From assembly GCA_002633025.1 (NCBI GenBank), contig NMRB01000587.1, positions 235,341-299,340 of the forward strand: a stretch of 64,000 nt of DNA, in the 5' to 3' direction. This document shows, piece after piece, positions 1 through 12,820 of this stretch. The notes under the pieces are model-generated. The model did no database searches and was not told the DNA's origin. It saw only the letters and a list, made by a program, of their open reading frames with translations. Origin of the DNA: Notospermus geniculatus. Lineage: Eukaryota; Nemertea; Pilidiophora; Heteronemertea; Lineidae. Each line of letters opens with the position of its first letter. The stretch's first letter is position 1. Made by a program: the position numbers and the translations under genes.

Positions 1-216
1 GAGCGAGCATTAACAACGTCTGATTAGCTGAGGATCCTTTGAGGGGGGACCTCGATACCACAGCATGAAGGCGCCACCCCACGTGGGAGCTCTCTATGGG
101 CCACTCACCCATAAAAACTATATGGGCGGTCGTTTGTTTCATTGGTCTCGGGGTAAGTCGTGAGGAAACCAACGACGGTGAAATGCCCATATTGAGAGCC
201 AACTCGGACAAGAAAA

Positions 217-379
217 CTTTCAAGTAAAGGAGCGCCTTGCCGTCAAGTAAAAGAGCGCCTTGCCGTCGCTGTCTTTCAAGTAAAGGAGCGCCTTGCCGCC
301 GCTGTCTTTCAAGTAAAGGGAGCGCCTTGCCGTCGCTGTCTTTCAAGTAAAGGAGCGCCTTGCCGTCATTGTCTTTCAG
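217..379 (+). repeat. 33-bp minisatellite abutting the splice acceptor of SLC7 exon a
   Basis: About five units of CAAGTAAAGGAGCGCCTTG plus CCGTCGCTGTCTTT. The final unit diverges to TGTCTTTCAG and is the splice acceptor itself. Confidence 0.85.
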
Positions 380-505
380 GTTTACTGACTTTCATAAATT
401 GTGCCAACGTGAGATGGGCAACAAGGGTCCAAGACATCTTCACTGTCACCAAGGTCCTCGCTCTAATCATCATCATCATCACAGGGTTCGTACAAATGGG
501 TTTCG
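380..505 (+). CDS. slc7a5/8-like: SLC7 exon a
   Basis: The exon follows gtctttcag and ends before gtgagt. It encodes [20 protein letters not shown] and then a hydrophobic helix ending GFVQMGF. It starts with two bases of a split codon and ends with one, matching the next exon. The acceptor is the last partial unit of a 33-bp minisatellite. Confidence 0.9.
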
Positions 506-3500
506 GTGAGTAGACATTTTCATACTTTGCAAGTCGGGCTCCCGACGTTTCTGAGGACCTGCAACAACCTCCATCGCAATCCCGTTTCTGCTTAGCCCTG
601 GGTCCTCTGTCCTCAAAGTCTCACGACTCAGAGCCGCCAAAAACAAAAGACAAACAAAAAACGGTGCAGAATAAACCAACGAAGGTCGACTGATGGCTGC
701 AATAGGTATAAGCACTGGGGAGGAGTACAACTCTCGGTATGAAGGAAAACGGTCTGCAGACAACCATGGGCGGAGCCCTGGGAGGATCAAAACGACGACT
801 CCAATATCATGCTCGACCGGCTCACGGAACGACAATCGTTTCCATCTACTCCACGAACGAAATCATCTGTTGGCAGAATGTACCAACTGAAATATTTTTT
901 TTCAGGAAGAACACAAAATTTCCGTGACCCTTTTGAAGGTTCATCAAGCGAGCCGGCGTCCTACGCAGTGGCGTTTTATTCTGGGCTTTTTTCGTATGCT
1001 GGCTGGTAAGTTAATCTGTCGTCAAAATTTTACTTTTTTTGGCAAACCTATCGGGTGCTATAGGAGCTGTCAGTGAGTTGCCAATAGGTGTCACTACGGC
1101 CCAATTCAACGCATAGCGGACCCAGTCATTCTTGATCGAGCACCAATCACGTGGATTTTCCTGTTTATTGGGCCGCTAGAACTTTGCTGCCATCTTTTGG
1201 CAATTCGCGCGGCTGACTGCTCCTATTGGCGTGGTTCGTTAAAATTGACAGCATATGGTTAATGAAGGGACTTCGATTCCTGTCATACCTGGTTGACACA
1301 GAATCGGATGAAATAAACAGCGTGAAAAATTGGCGTCAATTGATCCAGTTTCTCCCAAGGTCGGAAAATTGTACAGTTGTTGTCAGAGATTGAAATGAAC
1401 GAAGATGATTATGATAATGTACTGTGTAATCAGAGGTCATCGTTACCCATCTTTCATCCTAATATTATCCGCTGCTGACCCAAAACACGAACAAAACTGA
1501 CAACCATAATTGCACATTTGTAACAAAAACTAGTGATTACATGTACTTTGAGCAATTTAGGATTTAATTGTGGGCAAATTACGGGCATTGACCGGTAAAA
1601 TGACTGCCGTAATAACAGCATACTTTTAATCCAATTTTTTTTTCTGAAAATTTAGTTTTGGCAAAATAGGTCTTTGTATGTACCCAATGGATTTTGTGCA
1701 ACGATATTGGGCGACTGGGGTCTTTGCCGTCTGTAGACTGGTTCCAAACTTTGCCGTTCCATTCCCGCGGCGCTACTGTCCGTTGTGGAGCGAGCGCACC
1801 GAGAGTGTTGCGGCAAGACGGGAACCAGTCTTAGCCGTCTAGAACAAGGTTAGTAATGTGTGATTTTTTTTCAGGAACTACCTCAATTTTGTAACAGAGG
1901 AACTCAGGGAGCCACATAAGTAAGATTATCAGCCGCAAACACTGAACTCGGCACCTAGCGGTCAAAGTTTTTTTGATGCTCACAGTGCCGAAAATGGGTC
2001 ACCCATCCACCGAGCCACGCCTAGCGCAAATTCAGGCCCGGCGAGTACACAGCTATAGGAGTAGTACATGTAATCCGGGATGCAAAACCCCGATTTTCTG
2101 AGAAGTGGTACTTTTTTGGATAACAGCAATTTTTTGCATTTTTTCTCCAAATGACAGAGATTCAGAATCCGCCGGTTGCCACTAACCGAATGCGTACGAA
2201 TCGAAAACGCCAAAGTTGCTGGGTCATTCCGTATCAGAAGACGTGTAGCCTACATGTGTAAGCCTAACAAAAACAATCGGAGGGGGTGAACCTTTTGGAG
2301 GGGACTTAATTTGGTGAACTTATTTCCAGAAATCTTCCACGCGCTATATGGATCTCGATGCCCCTCGTGACCGTCATCTACGTCCTGGCGAATGTAGCCT
2401 ATTTCACCGTGCTCACGCCACAGGAGCTATTGGATTCGAATGCCGTAGCCGTGGTAAGCATGACCAGACAGGCTGCCTGTTTTTGGCGCACAAATATGGA
2501 TAGGCGTGACGTCAGCTTTCAGTCTCCACGCATGGTATACAGTAGTCATCTATTAAAGAAGAAGACGTCCAGAATTCAAAATTGCTCGAGACCAGATGCG
2601 CGCGTGTGGACATTAAGAGCGACATCTGTTGGCATCAATGCAAACTAGCTTTCTATACTGTCGCCATAACAAACTAAACTAAAGACGCGATACAAACGCT
2701 TGATTTTCTTCTAAGAACTGTTTTGAATGAAGATTGATCGAACCCTTTAATAAGTGAATTTCTCTTCCAGTCGTTCGCAGACAAGACTCTGGGAGTCATG
2801 GCTTGGGTCATGCCCATATTTGTTGCCTTTTCAACGTTCGGTGGTCTGAACGGAGCCATATTTGCCTCGGCAAGGTCGGCGCCAAGTTTCTTTATAGATT
2901 TTGTAACCAGTAACGGTAAAATAAGTTAACCTGGACTTTCTGCCCATTAGAATAGAAAAAAAAACAATTTGTTTCCACGACGAACCGACAAAAGATAGAT
3001 CTAGGCCTACGAAGCTGAGATCTATCGATCGACCAATCAGAACGCGTGTATCGTCATGGCGTTGAGTTTGTTACCTCGTGACGTAATACACGCTCCTGGA
3101 AGGCGAAATTTGGCGCATGCTGAGCAGGCTGGATCGAGAGTGATGCTAACCTTCCTATTATTTCAGGCTGTTTTTCGTCGGAGCCAGACAGGGCCACCTC
3201 CCAAATGCACTTGCCCTTATCAACATCAAACTTTTTACGCCAATACCAGCATTAATATTCGGGGTAAGTACAGTAGGTCTCTGTCCCTTTTCTCTGAACC
3301 CGTGGTCGATCACAAGACATATTATCGATGCGTTCTACTAACCAGCGGTGGCTAACCCAAACCATACCACCACACAAAGGCTTTCAAACTGGCTATTTAC
3401 ATCTGAGACCATCGTTACGTTTACACCCGTGACCTTGACATTTCAGTGCTGCTGCTCGTTGGTCTATCTCTGCACAAGTGACGTCTACAAACTCATCAAT

Positions 3501-4481
3501 TACACCAGCTTCGTCGAGTCTTCCTTCATCGGACTTTCAATTCTAGGCTTACTCTACCTGCGATGGAAGAAGCCAGACCTCTATCGGCCAATAAAGGTAT
3601 GTAGAGGGATATCTTTTCGATTGATATGACCTTGACCAAAATAAATGACCTTGAACTACAAAAAAACTCCTTGAACTACACAAATAACCGTGACCTACAT
3701 ATGAAATAACCCTTGACCTACATAAATGACCTTGAACTACACAAATGACCGTGACCTACATATGAAATAACCTTTACCTAGTGACTTCAGTTGACCTACA
3801 TAAATGACCTCGACCCTCATTTTCTTCCAGATTAACCTGACCTTCCCCATCATCTTCATGTTCATCTGTATCTTCCTGGTGCTGTTCCCGCTATTTGGCT
3901 CCCCCCTCGAGTGCATCATTGGTATGGGTATCGTGGCATCTGGGATCCCCGTCTATCTTATTGGGGTGAGGTGGCAAAACAAACCAAAAGGTTTTAAAAG
4001 ATCAATTGGTAAGTCATAGTGAAGACCGTCTTAGGTCGTATTGTCTGTCTTTACGTGTGTTTCATCCATCAAGCACTGTAACAGAAGGCACCTTGCCAGG
4101 CAGTGGCCACATGGACTCAAAACGTTGCTGTTCAAGTCGTAAGAGGGTGTGATTTTTACTTGTATCGCCTGTTCATAGATGGCGTAATCGAGGCGTGACA
4201 GAGTTGCTACAACGTGGACTGTTTATAGATGGCGCGGTCGAGAAGCTGTGCATTTCTGATCTGAAAATGGGTGATGTGACCAAGTAACACGTGGTGCTGG
4301 CAGTGTCCTCGAGTATGATAATGTCCGGGACGCCATCTGTGATCTAGCGATCTCTCTCACGGTAGTCTACAGTAATCTATCTGATTTCTTTCCAGTGAAA
4401 CTGACCCTGCGTACTCAGAAGTTACTTTATGCTGTACCTGAAGAAGGGTCAGGGATAACTGAGGAGGACAAGACAGAGTAA
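380..4481 (+). CDS. slc7a5/8-like: SLC7 L-type amino-acid transporter light chain (C-terminal about 335 aa, nine exons, 5' partial)
   Basis: Product: a multi-pass plasma-membrane exchanger of large neutral amino acids. LAT-type SLC7 proteins normally pair with the SLC3A2 (4F2hc) heavy chain. Exons 380-505, 906-1005, 1875-1919, 2330-2453, 2771-2874, 3167-3263, 3447-3596, 3831-4008 and 4396-4481 join in phase and give 335 residues plus a TAA stop. Family-typical segments seen are [89 protein letters not shown] and [16 protein letters not shown]. The last two resemble SLC7A5/A8 more than SLC7A6/A7 or SLC7A9. LAT proteins are about 500 aa, so roughly the first third (start codon, early membrane helices) lies before the window. 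No broken frame or missing exon is seen. Family is secure; the exact orthologue is not. Confidence 0.93.
906..1005 (+). CDS. slc7a5/8-like: SLC7 exon b
   Basis: The exon follows a T-rich tract and CAG and precedes gtaagt. It encodes [11 protein letters not shown] and then [14 protein letters not shown], a conserved helix of LAT transporters. Phases match on both sides. Confidence 0.92.
1735..1842. mobile_element. Hairpin (MITE-like) element, AGACTGGTTCC ends
   Basis: Terminal inverted repeats of about 21 bp: AGACTGGTTCC at the left, GGAACCAGTCT at the right, both continuing into a CGGCAA/TTGCCG block. The middle is GC-rich (CCGCGGCGCTACTGTCCG). The element sits in an SLC7 intron and has no coding capacity. 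Confidence 0.7.
1875..1919 (+). CDS. slc7a5/8-like: SLC7 exon c (45-bp small exon)
   Basis: A 45-bp exon between ttttttttcag and gtaaga. It encodes [14 protein letters not shown] plus the first two bases of a Lys codon. This is the highly conserved cytoplasmic loop of the family. It is too short for ordinary ORF finding. Confidence 0.9.
   Translation, partial: ELPQFCNRGTQGAT
2330..2453 (+). CDS. slc7a5/8-like: SLC7 exon d
   Basis: Acceptor ttatttccag, donor gtaagc. It encodes [19 protein letters not shown] and then [20 protein letters not shown], the standard LAT helix and loop. It supplies the last base of the Lys codon started in the previous exon. Confidence 0.95.
2771..2874 (+). CDS. 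slc7a5/8-like: SLC7 exon e
   Basis: Acceptor tctcttccag. It encodes [20 protein letters not shown] and then [14 protein letters not shown] plus two bases of Arg. The donor (aag|gtcggc) is weak but is the only one that joins to the next exon and restores [16 protein letters not shown]. Confidence 0.88.
3167..3263 (+). CDS. slc7a5/8-like: SLC7 exon f
   Basis: Acceptor ctattatttcag, donor gtaagt. It encodes [20 protein letters not shown] and [12 protein letters not shown], the RLFFVxxRxGHLP signature of LAT transporters. Confidence 0.94.
3447..3596 (+). CDS. slc7a5/8-like: SLC7 exon g
   Basis: Acceptor gacatttcag, donor gtatgt, exactly 50 codons in phase 0. It encodes [40 protein letters not shown] and [10 protein letters not shown]. 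Confidence 0.94.
3627..3825 (+). repeat. About 19-bp minisatellite in SLC7 intron (TGACCTACATAAATGACCT type)
   Basis: Roughly ten imperfect units combining TGACCTTGA, ACTACA and ATAAA. The array lies just upstream of the acceptor of exon h. Confidence 0.75.
3831..4008 (+). CDS. slc7a5/8-like: SLC7 exon h
   Basis: Acceptor ttttcttccag, donor gtaagt. It encodes the last two membrane helices ([40 protein letters not shown]) and the cytoplasmic [13 protein letters not shown]. Confidence 0.94.
4396..4481 (+). CDS. slc7a5/8-like: SLC7 last coding exon and stop
   Basis: Acceptor atttctttccag. The split codon gives Val and then [20 protein letters not shown], an acidic end (TEEDKTE) and TAA. Like human LAT1, it ends in a short cytoplasmic tail with a KLMQVVPQE-like segment (here KLLYAVPEE). 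Confidence 0.9.
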
Positions 4482-5195
4482 CGTGCAGCTCTAAAAAGCG
4501 CCATCCGCACATTACTTTGAAATCGACGAGAGGCAAGGAGTAGAGCGTAAGGGAGCTAACTTGGTCTGAAATGAACATCAGGCATGACAGGAGCATGACG
4601 TGTGAGAGAGGGAAGATTTTGAGAGGGACAATTCTAAATTTTGATTGGTTGGTTCATTTGGCTGGTCCTGATTGGTTGATTAAACGGACATGACGAGATT
4701 CAGGTACAAACTGATCCATCTCAGCTCGGGAGGCGTCTGGTACCATTGGACAATTTCAAATAAAAGTAGCCACTTTCATTGGCGGACCGCGTTGAACGTT
4801 GACCAATCAAATAGAAGAACGGGCGGACGCGGAACCAGTATGTTTATACTGACCTGCATGCTTCACTCAGTGAATGTGTATTTTTATATCATTGTACAAA
4901 TAAGTTCTAATTATCATATGGTAGGTAAGGTGCTGTAAATATTAGCAAGTTTATAAACTTTAGGAAATGACAATCTAATATTGCATTTTAATTTGGATTT
5001 AAAGGACTCTTTTACTACGTGTAGGCTACCAGATTTTGGAGAGTACATGATGTAAATAAGATCTGGCATCTGTGCGTCTGTTTGCATTTTATGGGGTGTG
5101 CCATTCTTGTCAATTCAAGGGTGTGGTGGAAACACTATAGTTAGTCGGTACTAGTCAACGTGACTGACTTCACGAATAAAACATTGCTCTGTAAT
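4482..5195 (+). other. Probable SLC7 3' UTR with AATAAA at 5175-5180
   Basis: No conserved coding follows the stop. AATAAA at 5175-5180, followed by T-rich DNA, is a good polyadenylation signal; another AATAAA-like hexamer lies near 4760. The UTR end is inferred. Confidence 0.55.
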
Positions 5196-5479
5196 TAGTT
5201 CAATAATGGTCGTCTATTTTTTTATGTCACTTCAACAGAAGACAACAACGAATTTAAAGCTACACTGAGCAGGTCACCAGTCTTATCATGTTGCTTGTAG
5301 ATTCTGCCGCCAGGGGGATACTGAGGCACACCTCGTGCATACAGAGGCACTTTATCTATCCTTCGACAACAACAAAAACAACAGAGTGGAATTCTACAAA
5401 TTTCGGTTCAGAATTCTGTTCTTCCGACTTCATAACCACAGACACAACATGAAACGCTAAAAACAAAAGATCCAAAATA

Positions 5480-5535
5480 GACTGGTTCCCATCTTTACCG
5501 TTCCACTCCCGCGGCGCTACTGTCCGTTCCGCAAC
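5480..5535. mobile_element. Truncated copy of the AGACTGGTTCC hairpin element
   Basis: The left half closely matches the element at 1735 (AGACTGGTTCC, then CCGCGGCGCTACTGTCCGTT), but the right terminal repeat is missing. Confidence 0.6.
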
Positions 5536-8500
5536 TGACGATTTTGTCGAATTTGAGAGTCGTAATCTTGATGGCCCATTATATGCCGACGCCTCCTTGT
5601 TTCAGGACAATAGGCGGGAATGCTGCACGCGCCAGCAGACGAGGGCGAGGGAACATTTTCGTATAAACGAAACAATCACTCGGACTCATCATGTAACTGA
5701 TGATGAATGAAAGATGGCAAACGGATTACGAAATGTAGTTATCTCACTGTATATCTCTTGTCGCCATGTTCAAAATGAACAATCGAATTGGGTGTTCCCT
5801 TCCCCGCCATCGTTGACAACCTCACCAGCATTTTCCCTTTCCAACAACATTACTCGAAGCAAAAGCGGAGGTATAAGCACACTGGGATGAGGTTGCAATA
5901 TCTTGCAAACTTTCACACCTCCTGATCCAATGAGTTCTAAAAGAGGACGGCAGTGGGTGGTCCGTCTGGACCGAGACCAGTCCTTGCCTGGAAATGGTCA
6001 CTATTAGGTCCATAAAATGGCCAAAAGGCGCCTTGCCTTCTGAGGAAGGCCGCTGACGGTATGGACCTGGCAAATTTCGTGTTTATTTCTGGCGGGGGAC
6101 TCAGTTGATTACCTTCGATCACCTCATTAGCGTGTCTGAAACCATCGAGGGCCACCACCTCAAGAACTTCCGAAACAATCTCCAACGCAGAGGTCAGACG
6201 GTTTCACCTCACTGACCGAAAGCAGTTATGGCACCCGAGTGGACTGTGCCCTGACGTACTCGTACTGGTTGACACTTCAAACCCTTCCCAGGGTCTATTA
6301 ACGAATGACCACTCAAGCCACGATCAAAACACATTTATTACCCACGTTCATCAATTGACTTCTTTTATAAACTATATGGACATGGGTTTATAAACTTCGT
6401 CCCTTTTGATGTGGCTTTATGCTTGCCGACGCCCGACGCCATCAAAGTCAAAATCCTCGTGGAACACGAAGTCAAATGACCAATGACGACGACCCTTGTC
6501 AAAAAGGGAAAAATTGCCGATGCCAGCCCTGATAGGGATCCAACACAGCAGGTTGTCGTCTGCTAAACATGGACTAAATAAGCCTATCTGATTAGCTTTT
6601 AAAGCAGATCAGATTTCCCGAACATTGCGATAGTTTTAAAGCCACACTTGTGAAAAATGCACAAAAAATCATTGACCAATGGTTGACATGAATTTCAGAA
6701 ACGGAAAAAACGAAACGAAACGAAATGGATGTGCCCCTATTAAAGCTGCCATTGCGGCTGGGTTGATTTTCAAAGAGTTACCCCAATACACCGTGTGAAC
6801 TTAGAGCCATTCGCGAAAGTACAAATTCATGGCTCAACCGCGTGAGCTGTGACCTTTAATTTTTCAGCTAAATTATTGTTTTTCATCAGGTTTACACAGA
6901 TGTTATCTTGACTCGGCATATCAGACCATAACCAAGCTGAATAACACCATGCTGTTTGACATGTCATAAGCGACAAAGCTAAGATACCATCAGTAAGTTC
7001 GTCATGTTGTAGGCGGCAAAAATGACTCAATGATCAAATGCAAATATGTTGTTATTTTGAACTTCAAAGGCCTGGTGCGCTTCAAAGTCGAATACACAAA
7101 GAAAATAGTGTGTTTACCAGGAACCATGCAGAGCAACAGAAAAAAGAATTGGGTACGTCGCCATGTAGTAACTTTACAGTTCTTTGAGTCTTCCTTACAG
7201 TGCGGTTGTAAATGATACCTTCTATTGTAGCAGGACAAATGAAAACGATCAACGATGTCCCGAGGGTTGAACGCAGAACTGCGGGGGGCTCCCTAACTTT
7301 CGTAAAATACGCGGCACCGACGCGCGAAGGAGGGTTGGGACCAAATTTTTTGGTGATCAGAATGTTTATGCCCTGGAATAAAGCATAGATAAGTTTAAAT
7401 AATGTGAAATTTACCATCTATTAAAAGATCTGTGGACATTTTGCAACTTTCTGAACACAATAAATTCATTAGGCGTAATTTTCGCTTGTTTTGATAGTAT
7501 CAGCGCCGAGGCAGACACCGGTCTGCAGATTAGTATTATCCTGTGGCGCGTTATGGCGACGATGGGCAGATATAGGACCGCGGCTTGTCGTGATCAGCAT
7601 ACCCTGACATATAAAAGGAATTTAGACGCCTCAAGAGCACCAAAATACCCTGTTAAAACCCTAGCCCTTGGGAAAATGTGTGTTTATGATTTAACATTTG
7701 TAAATCTTGTTGGGGATTCTTGTAATACAAAGTTTGACGGTGTAGGCTGCTGTGGTAAACAGCGAAATGGTTGGAAGTACATGTACATTTGTTGGATAAT
7801 TTATCATATATCGCTGTGTTTTTAATAATAAAAAAAAACATTCTACGCAGGGAACTCGGCAAATATAGCTATTCGTTTCGGCATTTCGCTATTTCGTTCC
7901 GCGTTTTATCACTAACCATTGGAGAAATTCTCTTTTACACCATCCCTGTTCGAAACACAAACTCGGGGAATGAAATTGTCACTCTGACAACGTAATTATC
8001 AACCTCGTCCCCGCGTTGACATGTTCCTTGCCGTGTTTATTATGTGTTAAACGACATAACACCACATGAGGTGACATACGCAATCTGCCCTGGCAATTAG
8101 GGGAACACCCTTGCGGAGTAACTCTGACCGTGCATAAACAGACATAAACCTGATGGATCACCAAATCCTGGATACAGGCTTCTCCAAAATAATCGACGTT
8201 AGATTCTGCCATCGCTCGACCAATCAAAGCGCGAGACGACATATTAGATTAGTGTCAGATCCCGCCGCTAGGGGGCAGTTCATAACTTGAGATAGAGTGC
8301 AAACCTCGGAGTAGACCTCGGTACCACCCGGGCAGATCCCACAGGCAGAAGAAAATATTTCGCAGACAAATCTCTTTCAAATTCTCAGGAGTGAAAACAC
8401 GGAAGAAGAGGCCATCAGGCAGGGCGTGCTCATTGGTTAAGAATTTCGCCGAGTCAACCAATCAGCAACGTGTGACGGGATCACTGGTGTGACGTCACAG

Positions 8501-11500
8501 CGTGACCCAGTTATTTGAGATTGGGAGCAAGTACTGAATATGAACGTGACGTAACTTTCATGCTACTGTAACGCATCTTTGTATTCTCAACAACAGGATT
8601 CAAACAACATAATGATCCGAATTGAATATCGTCATCATTTTGAATCGACTGTAGCCGCCGATAGTCTCCGCTGAAATCAATTTGGTCGAATGTTAACACA
8701 GCAAAACGAGGCAATAAACACTAAAGGTTATTTGCAGACCATAGGTGGTCGGGCGGGTAAGCCTTATTTGCAGCCAGCATGAGGCCGGCCAAGAAATGCG
8801 TTCTCTCATTTTGATTTCATTACGCGGCCGCAGACGACTTTTGTCAAAGGTATTGAACTAACTGGTTCGAGATTATTATTGATGGGAAATATCGTCTGCG
8901 AGCCAGGGGCGGCCATGTTTGTAATGCCGTCGCATTGTCCTCGTACGCTTCTAGCATAATGGGGCCCGGTGGGGGGCGCGTTTATTACCTTTCACAGTTG
9001 TAGCAACATAACACAGAAAATTGAACGATTGGCTCTCAAGCGGCGGTGTATTTCCTGATTTGGATGTTGTTGTTTGATTTAAACACTGTTTTATTACAAT
9101 TCATGATTGGGATTTATCCCCAGTATTTGTGACTTTCTATTCATTTCGAGTTCATCTGATTCGCTAAGTCGGCCACGGCAGAGTCATTGCACGTTTTCCC
9201 AGGACATTTGACGAGCTACAAAAAACATTCTGAGGAACATAGACGTCCACAAAATAAATATTGCGATTTTGATAAAAATCGCCAGGGCCCAACATGTGTG
9301 GGAACTGACTTCACTGATTTACCGGCCAACTCAGAAAACGCCCAATACACAAGTGAACGGTAGTGGTAAATATTGGTATAAATGAATTTTGTGGCAATAC
9401 CTATCACAAGAAGTGGTAGCATGAGTTGAAATCGTGCAAGAACTAAGCTCAGGATTCTATTTCCGGGATTCCGCATTTTTGATGACTCCAATATGGGTAG
9501 ATAGAAAAACAAAACCCGAAGTCGTAGTCTCGCGCAGCCAGCCGATTTGTTCAGAAATATTGCTACATTTTATCGGATCCCCAGATTCGAAACAGCGGCG
9601 GGGTGACCGAGACTACCGAAGTCGAAGTGTAGAGAGGAGGCTCGTAACAGTGGGACGATATAAAAATAGGAATTTGAGCGGAACCATGCTTTTGGCAGAC
9701 ACCATTTTCACGCCCTTTTATCCGCCCAGAAAGTTAATTATAATTGCCGACTAATTATTCAGCGTCCAGCCGTAAACGTTTGTTTACAAATTAGCACAAC
9801 TTGTTGTTACAAGTCGTTTAGGGAAAAACTCTTGTCTGCGTCCCTAATTCAGGGTACTAAGGACACGTTTTATGTCATTAGACACATAAGCTAATAGGCA
9901 GGAAAACAGTGACCCTTTTAACTTATTATAGATTATTGAGTTCGGCGCCATGAGGGCCTCAGGACCTTAGTCTGAACGAGGCCCTTCCAGCAGGGAGCTT
10001 GATCGGGGAGGAGACGTTAGGAGTCAAAATGGTAAAAAAAAATACATGTACTCAAATAATAATACATGTAGTCTTGAGCCACTAATTGCTGGGCACACAT
10101 GTTATGATGGTTAATCCTTACAAAACAAGAATAGTATTAATATACCTAAATTAATTTCTTTAATGGACGCTAATGATAGGCGCCACTAGAAGAATTAATA
10201 CTTGTCAATAATACAATTATTTAGTAATAAGTTATAAGACACCTGACCAAATTAACGGCAACTTCTTTATTACAATGATTTGATAAGGTTTTTGGCGAGT
10301 CAAGTATTAAAGTATGATTTCCAACGTTGACGAAGCCGTCAAGTCGACTGTTTCCAAAAGACGATCATCTAAATGTAAGTGGGAAGGTTTAGATTCCCAC
10401 CTGGTACTCAAACGTAAACATAACGACCAGTAAACGCACGGGTTGGGCCTCCTCCAAGTCGATTCAGCGCTCGATCGCAAAAGAGCAGTCAACGTCGGTT
10501 TAGTTCCATCGTTTTTCAACAGGAGGCGCACTTTGTCTTTCACGTTCATCTTTTCCGTGACGCCCTTCCTCCAAGGAGTTTCGTGGTCCCTTTGGTTTTC
10601 ATTGGACAGCAAGGCCAAACCGGGGGGGGGGGCAAACTAGAGGGAACGTCCGCGGCTCACAGGTTTGCTAGAAACGGTAGGCCTACCCCCTGAAGCGACG
10701 GGAAACGCCGATGTCCGGACGCCGGACGCCGGACGTGAGACCTGCCCTGGATTTTGACGGGTAGGTAAGCTTACTTTTTCTCGGCCTGACCCTTTGCAAC
10801 ACAACGTTGACTGGACATCACTTGGACTGGACGCCTGTATCTATACTGGACTGGTTACATGTGGATTTAGAGGCAACAGTCACCAAACATCCATCGTAGC
10901 TGAAGTCTTCATCTCCCCCTGATCACCGTCAACAAATTTTGCAACACGCCAAAAACATCCTTCGGAGTAAATGTGCTCGTCCACGTGGGCGTTTTCTCTG
11001 CAACTTGGCTGTCAATGGGCAATTCACCACTGTTGGTTTCGACTTAGACTGTACGCCTTCACCAGTGACACAACGACTGCCTTTTCTACGGCAGAGTTAC
11101 CCATAGAGAGACAGTTTTATGCGAGAAATCTTCCACGTGGAGGAGCCTTTAGACATTAGATTTTGACCCATTGTCAAAGACAGGCGGATCCAAGGGGGGC
11201 ACCCGANTGGAGCAAATCATTGAAATTCACCACAAATTTCAATGTTTCTAGCACAGTGCACCCCTCTTTTCCGAAATCGTGGATCCCCCTGAAAGAGTGA
11301 GTATATGGATACAGACTCTGTACCTTGCCTAATTCCCAAGCTGGTAGAAATGTACCCATTATGGTCAGACGTAGTTCCAATAAGAAATACATCAAGCTGA
11401 ATTTCTCCTTTAAACCGAGTGCGGACAAATTGACCGCGTTTTGAAAAGTGAAGGTGGTGAAGAGTGACAGGTGATGAGATGATTAGTAAAGATATTAAAA

Positions 11501-11950
11501 TGTTATTGTCAAAACTCGTATTATTCCCGCTACATTACAAAAGATTTTCCCCTCTTTCAACTCAATAATATCATCAAGCTTCACCCCGCGGTGACGAGTA
11601 TGAGTTAGGACACCAACCGGTTCTTGTGTTCTGTTGTCAAATCATGCCTCGATGCGCCAACATAATGCCGCAAATTTAGCATATTTGCCTTTTTAAGAAG
11701 TCTCCAAACATATCCACAGCATGAACCGCGTGAATCGATTCAGGGGTGTCGACTGATGCGGTTAGGGGTGGGGCTTTAACTCGACACGCCCCCTGTTGAC
11801 GATTATCACTCATATCGACCATTCTTGGACTAATCTTAACAGCACGTGACCTGGACCTTAATAGTATTCGTTCAAAAGGTTTACGTTTATGCATGTCCGC
11901 TGTTTATTCGGGACATTATGGCGTTAGCAGTCTTAGGGACAGGTTGTGAA
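5536..11950. other. Intergenic region between SLC7 and Irx, no gene recognised
   Basis: ORFs here are short, lack family resemblance and show no linked splice sites in agreeing phase. It contains a G run near 10,622, repeated CCGGACG near 10,717-10,735 and one ambiguous base near 11,207. It may hold Irx regulatory DNA, but nothing specific can be shown. Confidence 0.5.
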
Positions 11951-12748
11951 TGCTGCTGCAGGTAATAAGGACATTAATGTTATCTATCTGCACCGACGAA
12001 GAAAGCGCCGAGAAAGTCCGCAGGTAGAAGTGAAGGCGAAAAGTTGGAAGACGGAGGTGCCGGTGTTGGGGATCGTGGATTTCGTTCTAGTCCTTCAGCG
12101 GACGAGTTGGAACTGAAAGCTTTCGTTAAGACTTCGTTCTACTAGGTTCACTTCGTAATAATCTGTCAACAACCCTGTCACGTATGTAGCAGACGACAGA
12201 AGGACAGTGGAGAAGATCTTCATCAACAACCCCGGACAGACGGCACAAAACGAGAACAGCCGAAGACATTTTCACGTGTCATGGATTTAGGTCGAGATTT
12301 TCGGAGTAGCTGAATTCAAACCGGAGAAGATCAAGATTTTCCGTTTTGTATCTGATTCAGTTTTCAACCAGTAACCCGTGAGACAAATACTGGCGTTTTA
12401 CCCCATGGTCAAATTACTGGCGTGATGTTTTAAGGAGCGACCCAGAGGCCCTCACTCTATGCACAGCTGTGACGTCTTGAACATTCCAAAACGTGCAAAG
12501 TCGCTGACACAGTTCAACCTAGTTTTAAGAGGACTACGTTAAATTGACAAACTTGCGGCAAAACCCGAAAAATTTATGGAAAAATCCGAAAAACACAAAC
12601 GTATTATGCCACATAATCGTTGGATTTCGCTATTTTAGACGTCACAACTGGACCAGGATTACACAAGAGCCTGAAGTGATGCACTCATCTTTTTACGCTT
12701 AGACATTCTGGCTTTTGCATCACTTCTGAAAGAGGATTTTCTCGGAGG
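11951..12748 (+). other. Probable Irx promoter-proximal / 5' leader region
   Basis: DNA directly upstream of the Irx start codon. The last in-frame stop (TGA, 12,677-12,679) precedes the first ATG by 23 codons, with no other in-frame ATG between. No clear TATA box was found, so the transcription start is not assigned. Confidence 0.4.
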
Positions 12749-12820
12749 ATGACAGCAGCAGCTTCAGCAGCCGCGATGCCCTTCGCTGCCCAGATATCCT
12801 ACCCGGTCTCAGCGACACAA
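12749..12820 (+). CDS. irx: irx exon 1
   Basis: ATG at 12,749 with an Ala-rich start ([20 protein letters not shown]), 24 codons, donor gtaagt. A second in-frame ATG ten codons in (MPFAAQ) is an alternative start, but the first is preceded by a purine-rich context and lies nearest the in-frame stop. Confidence 0.85.
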
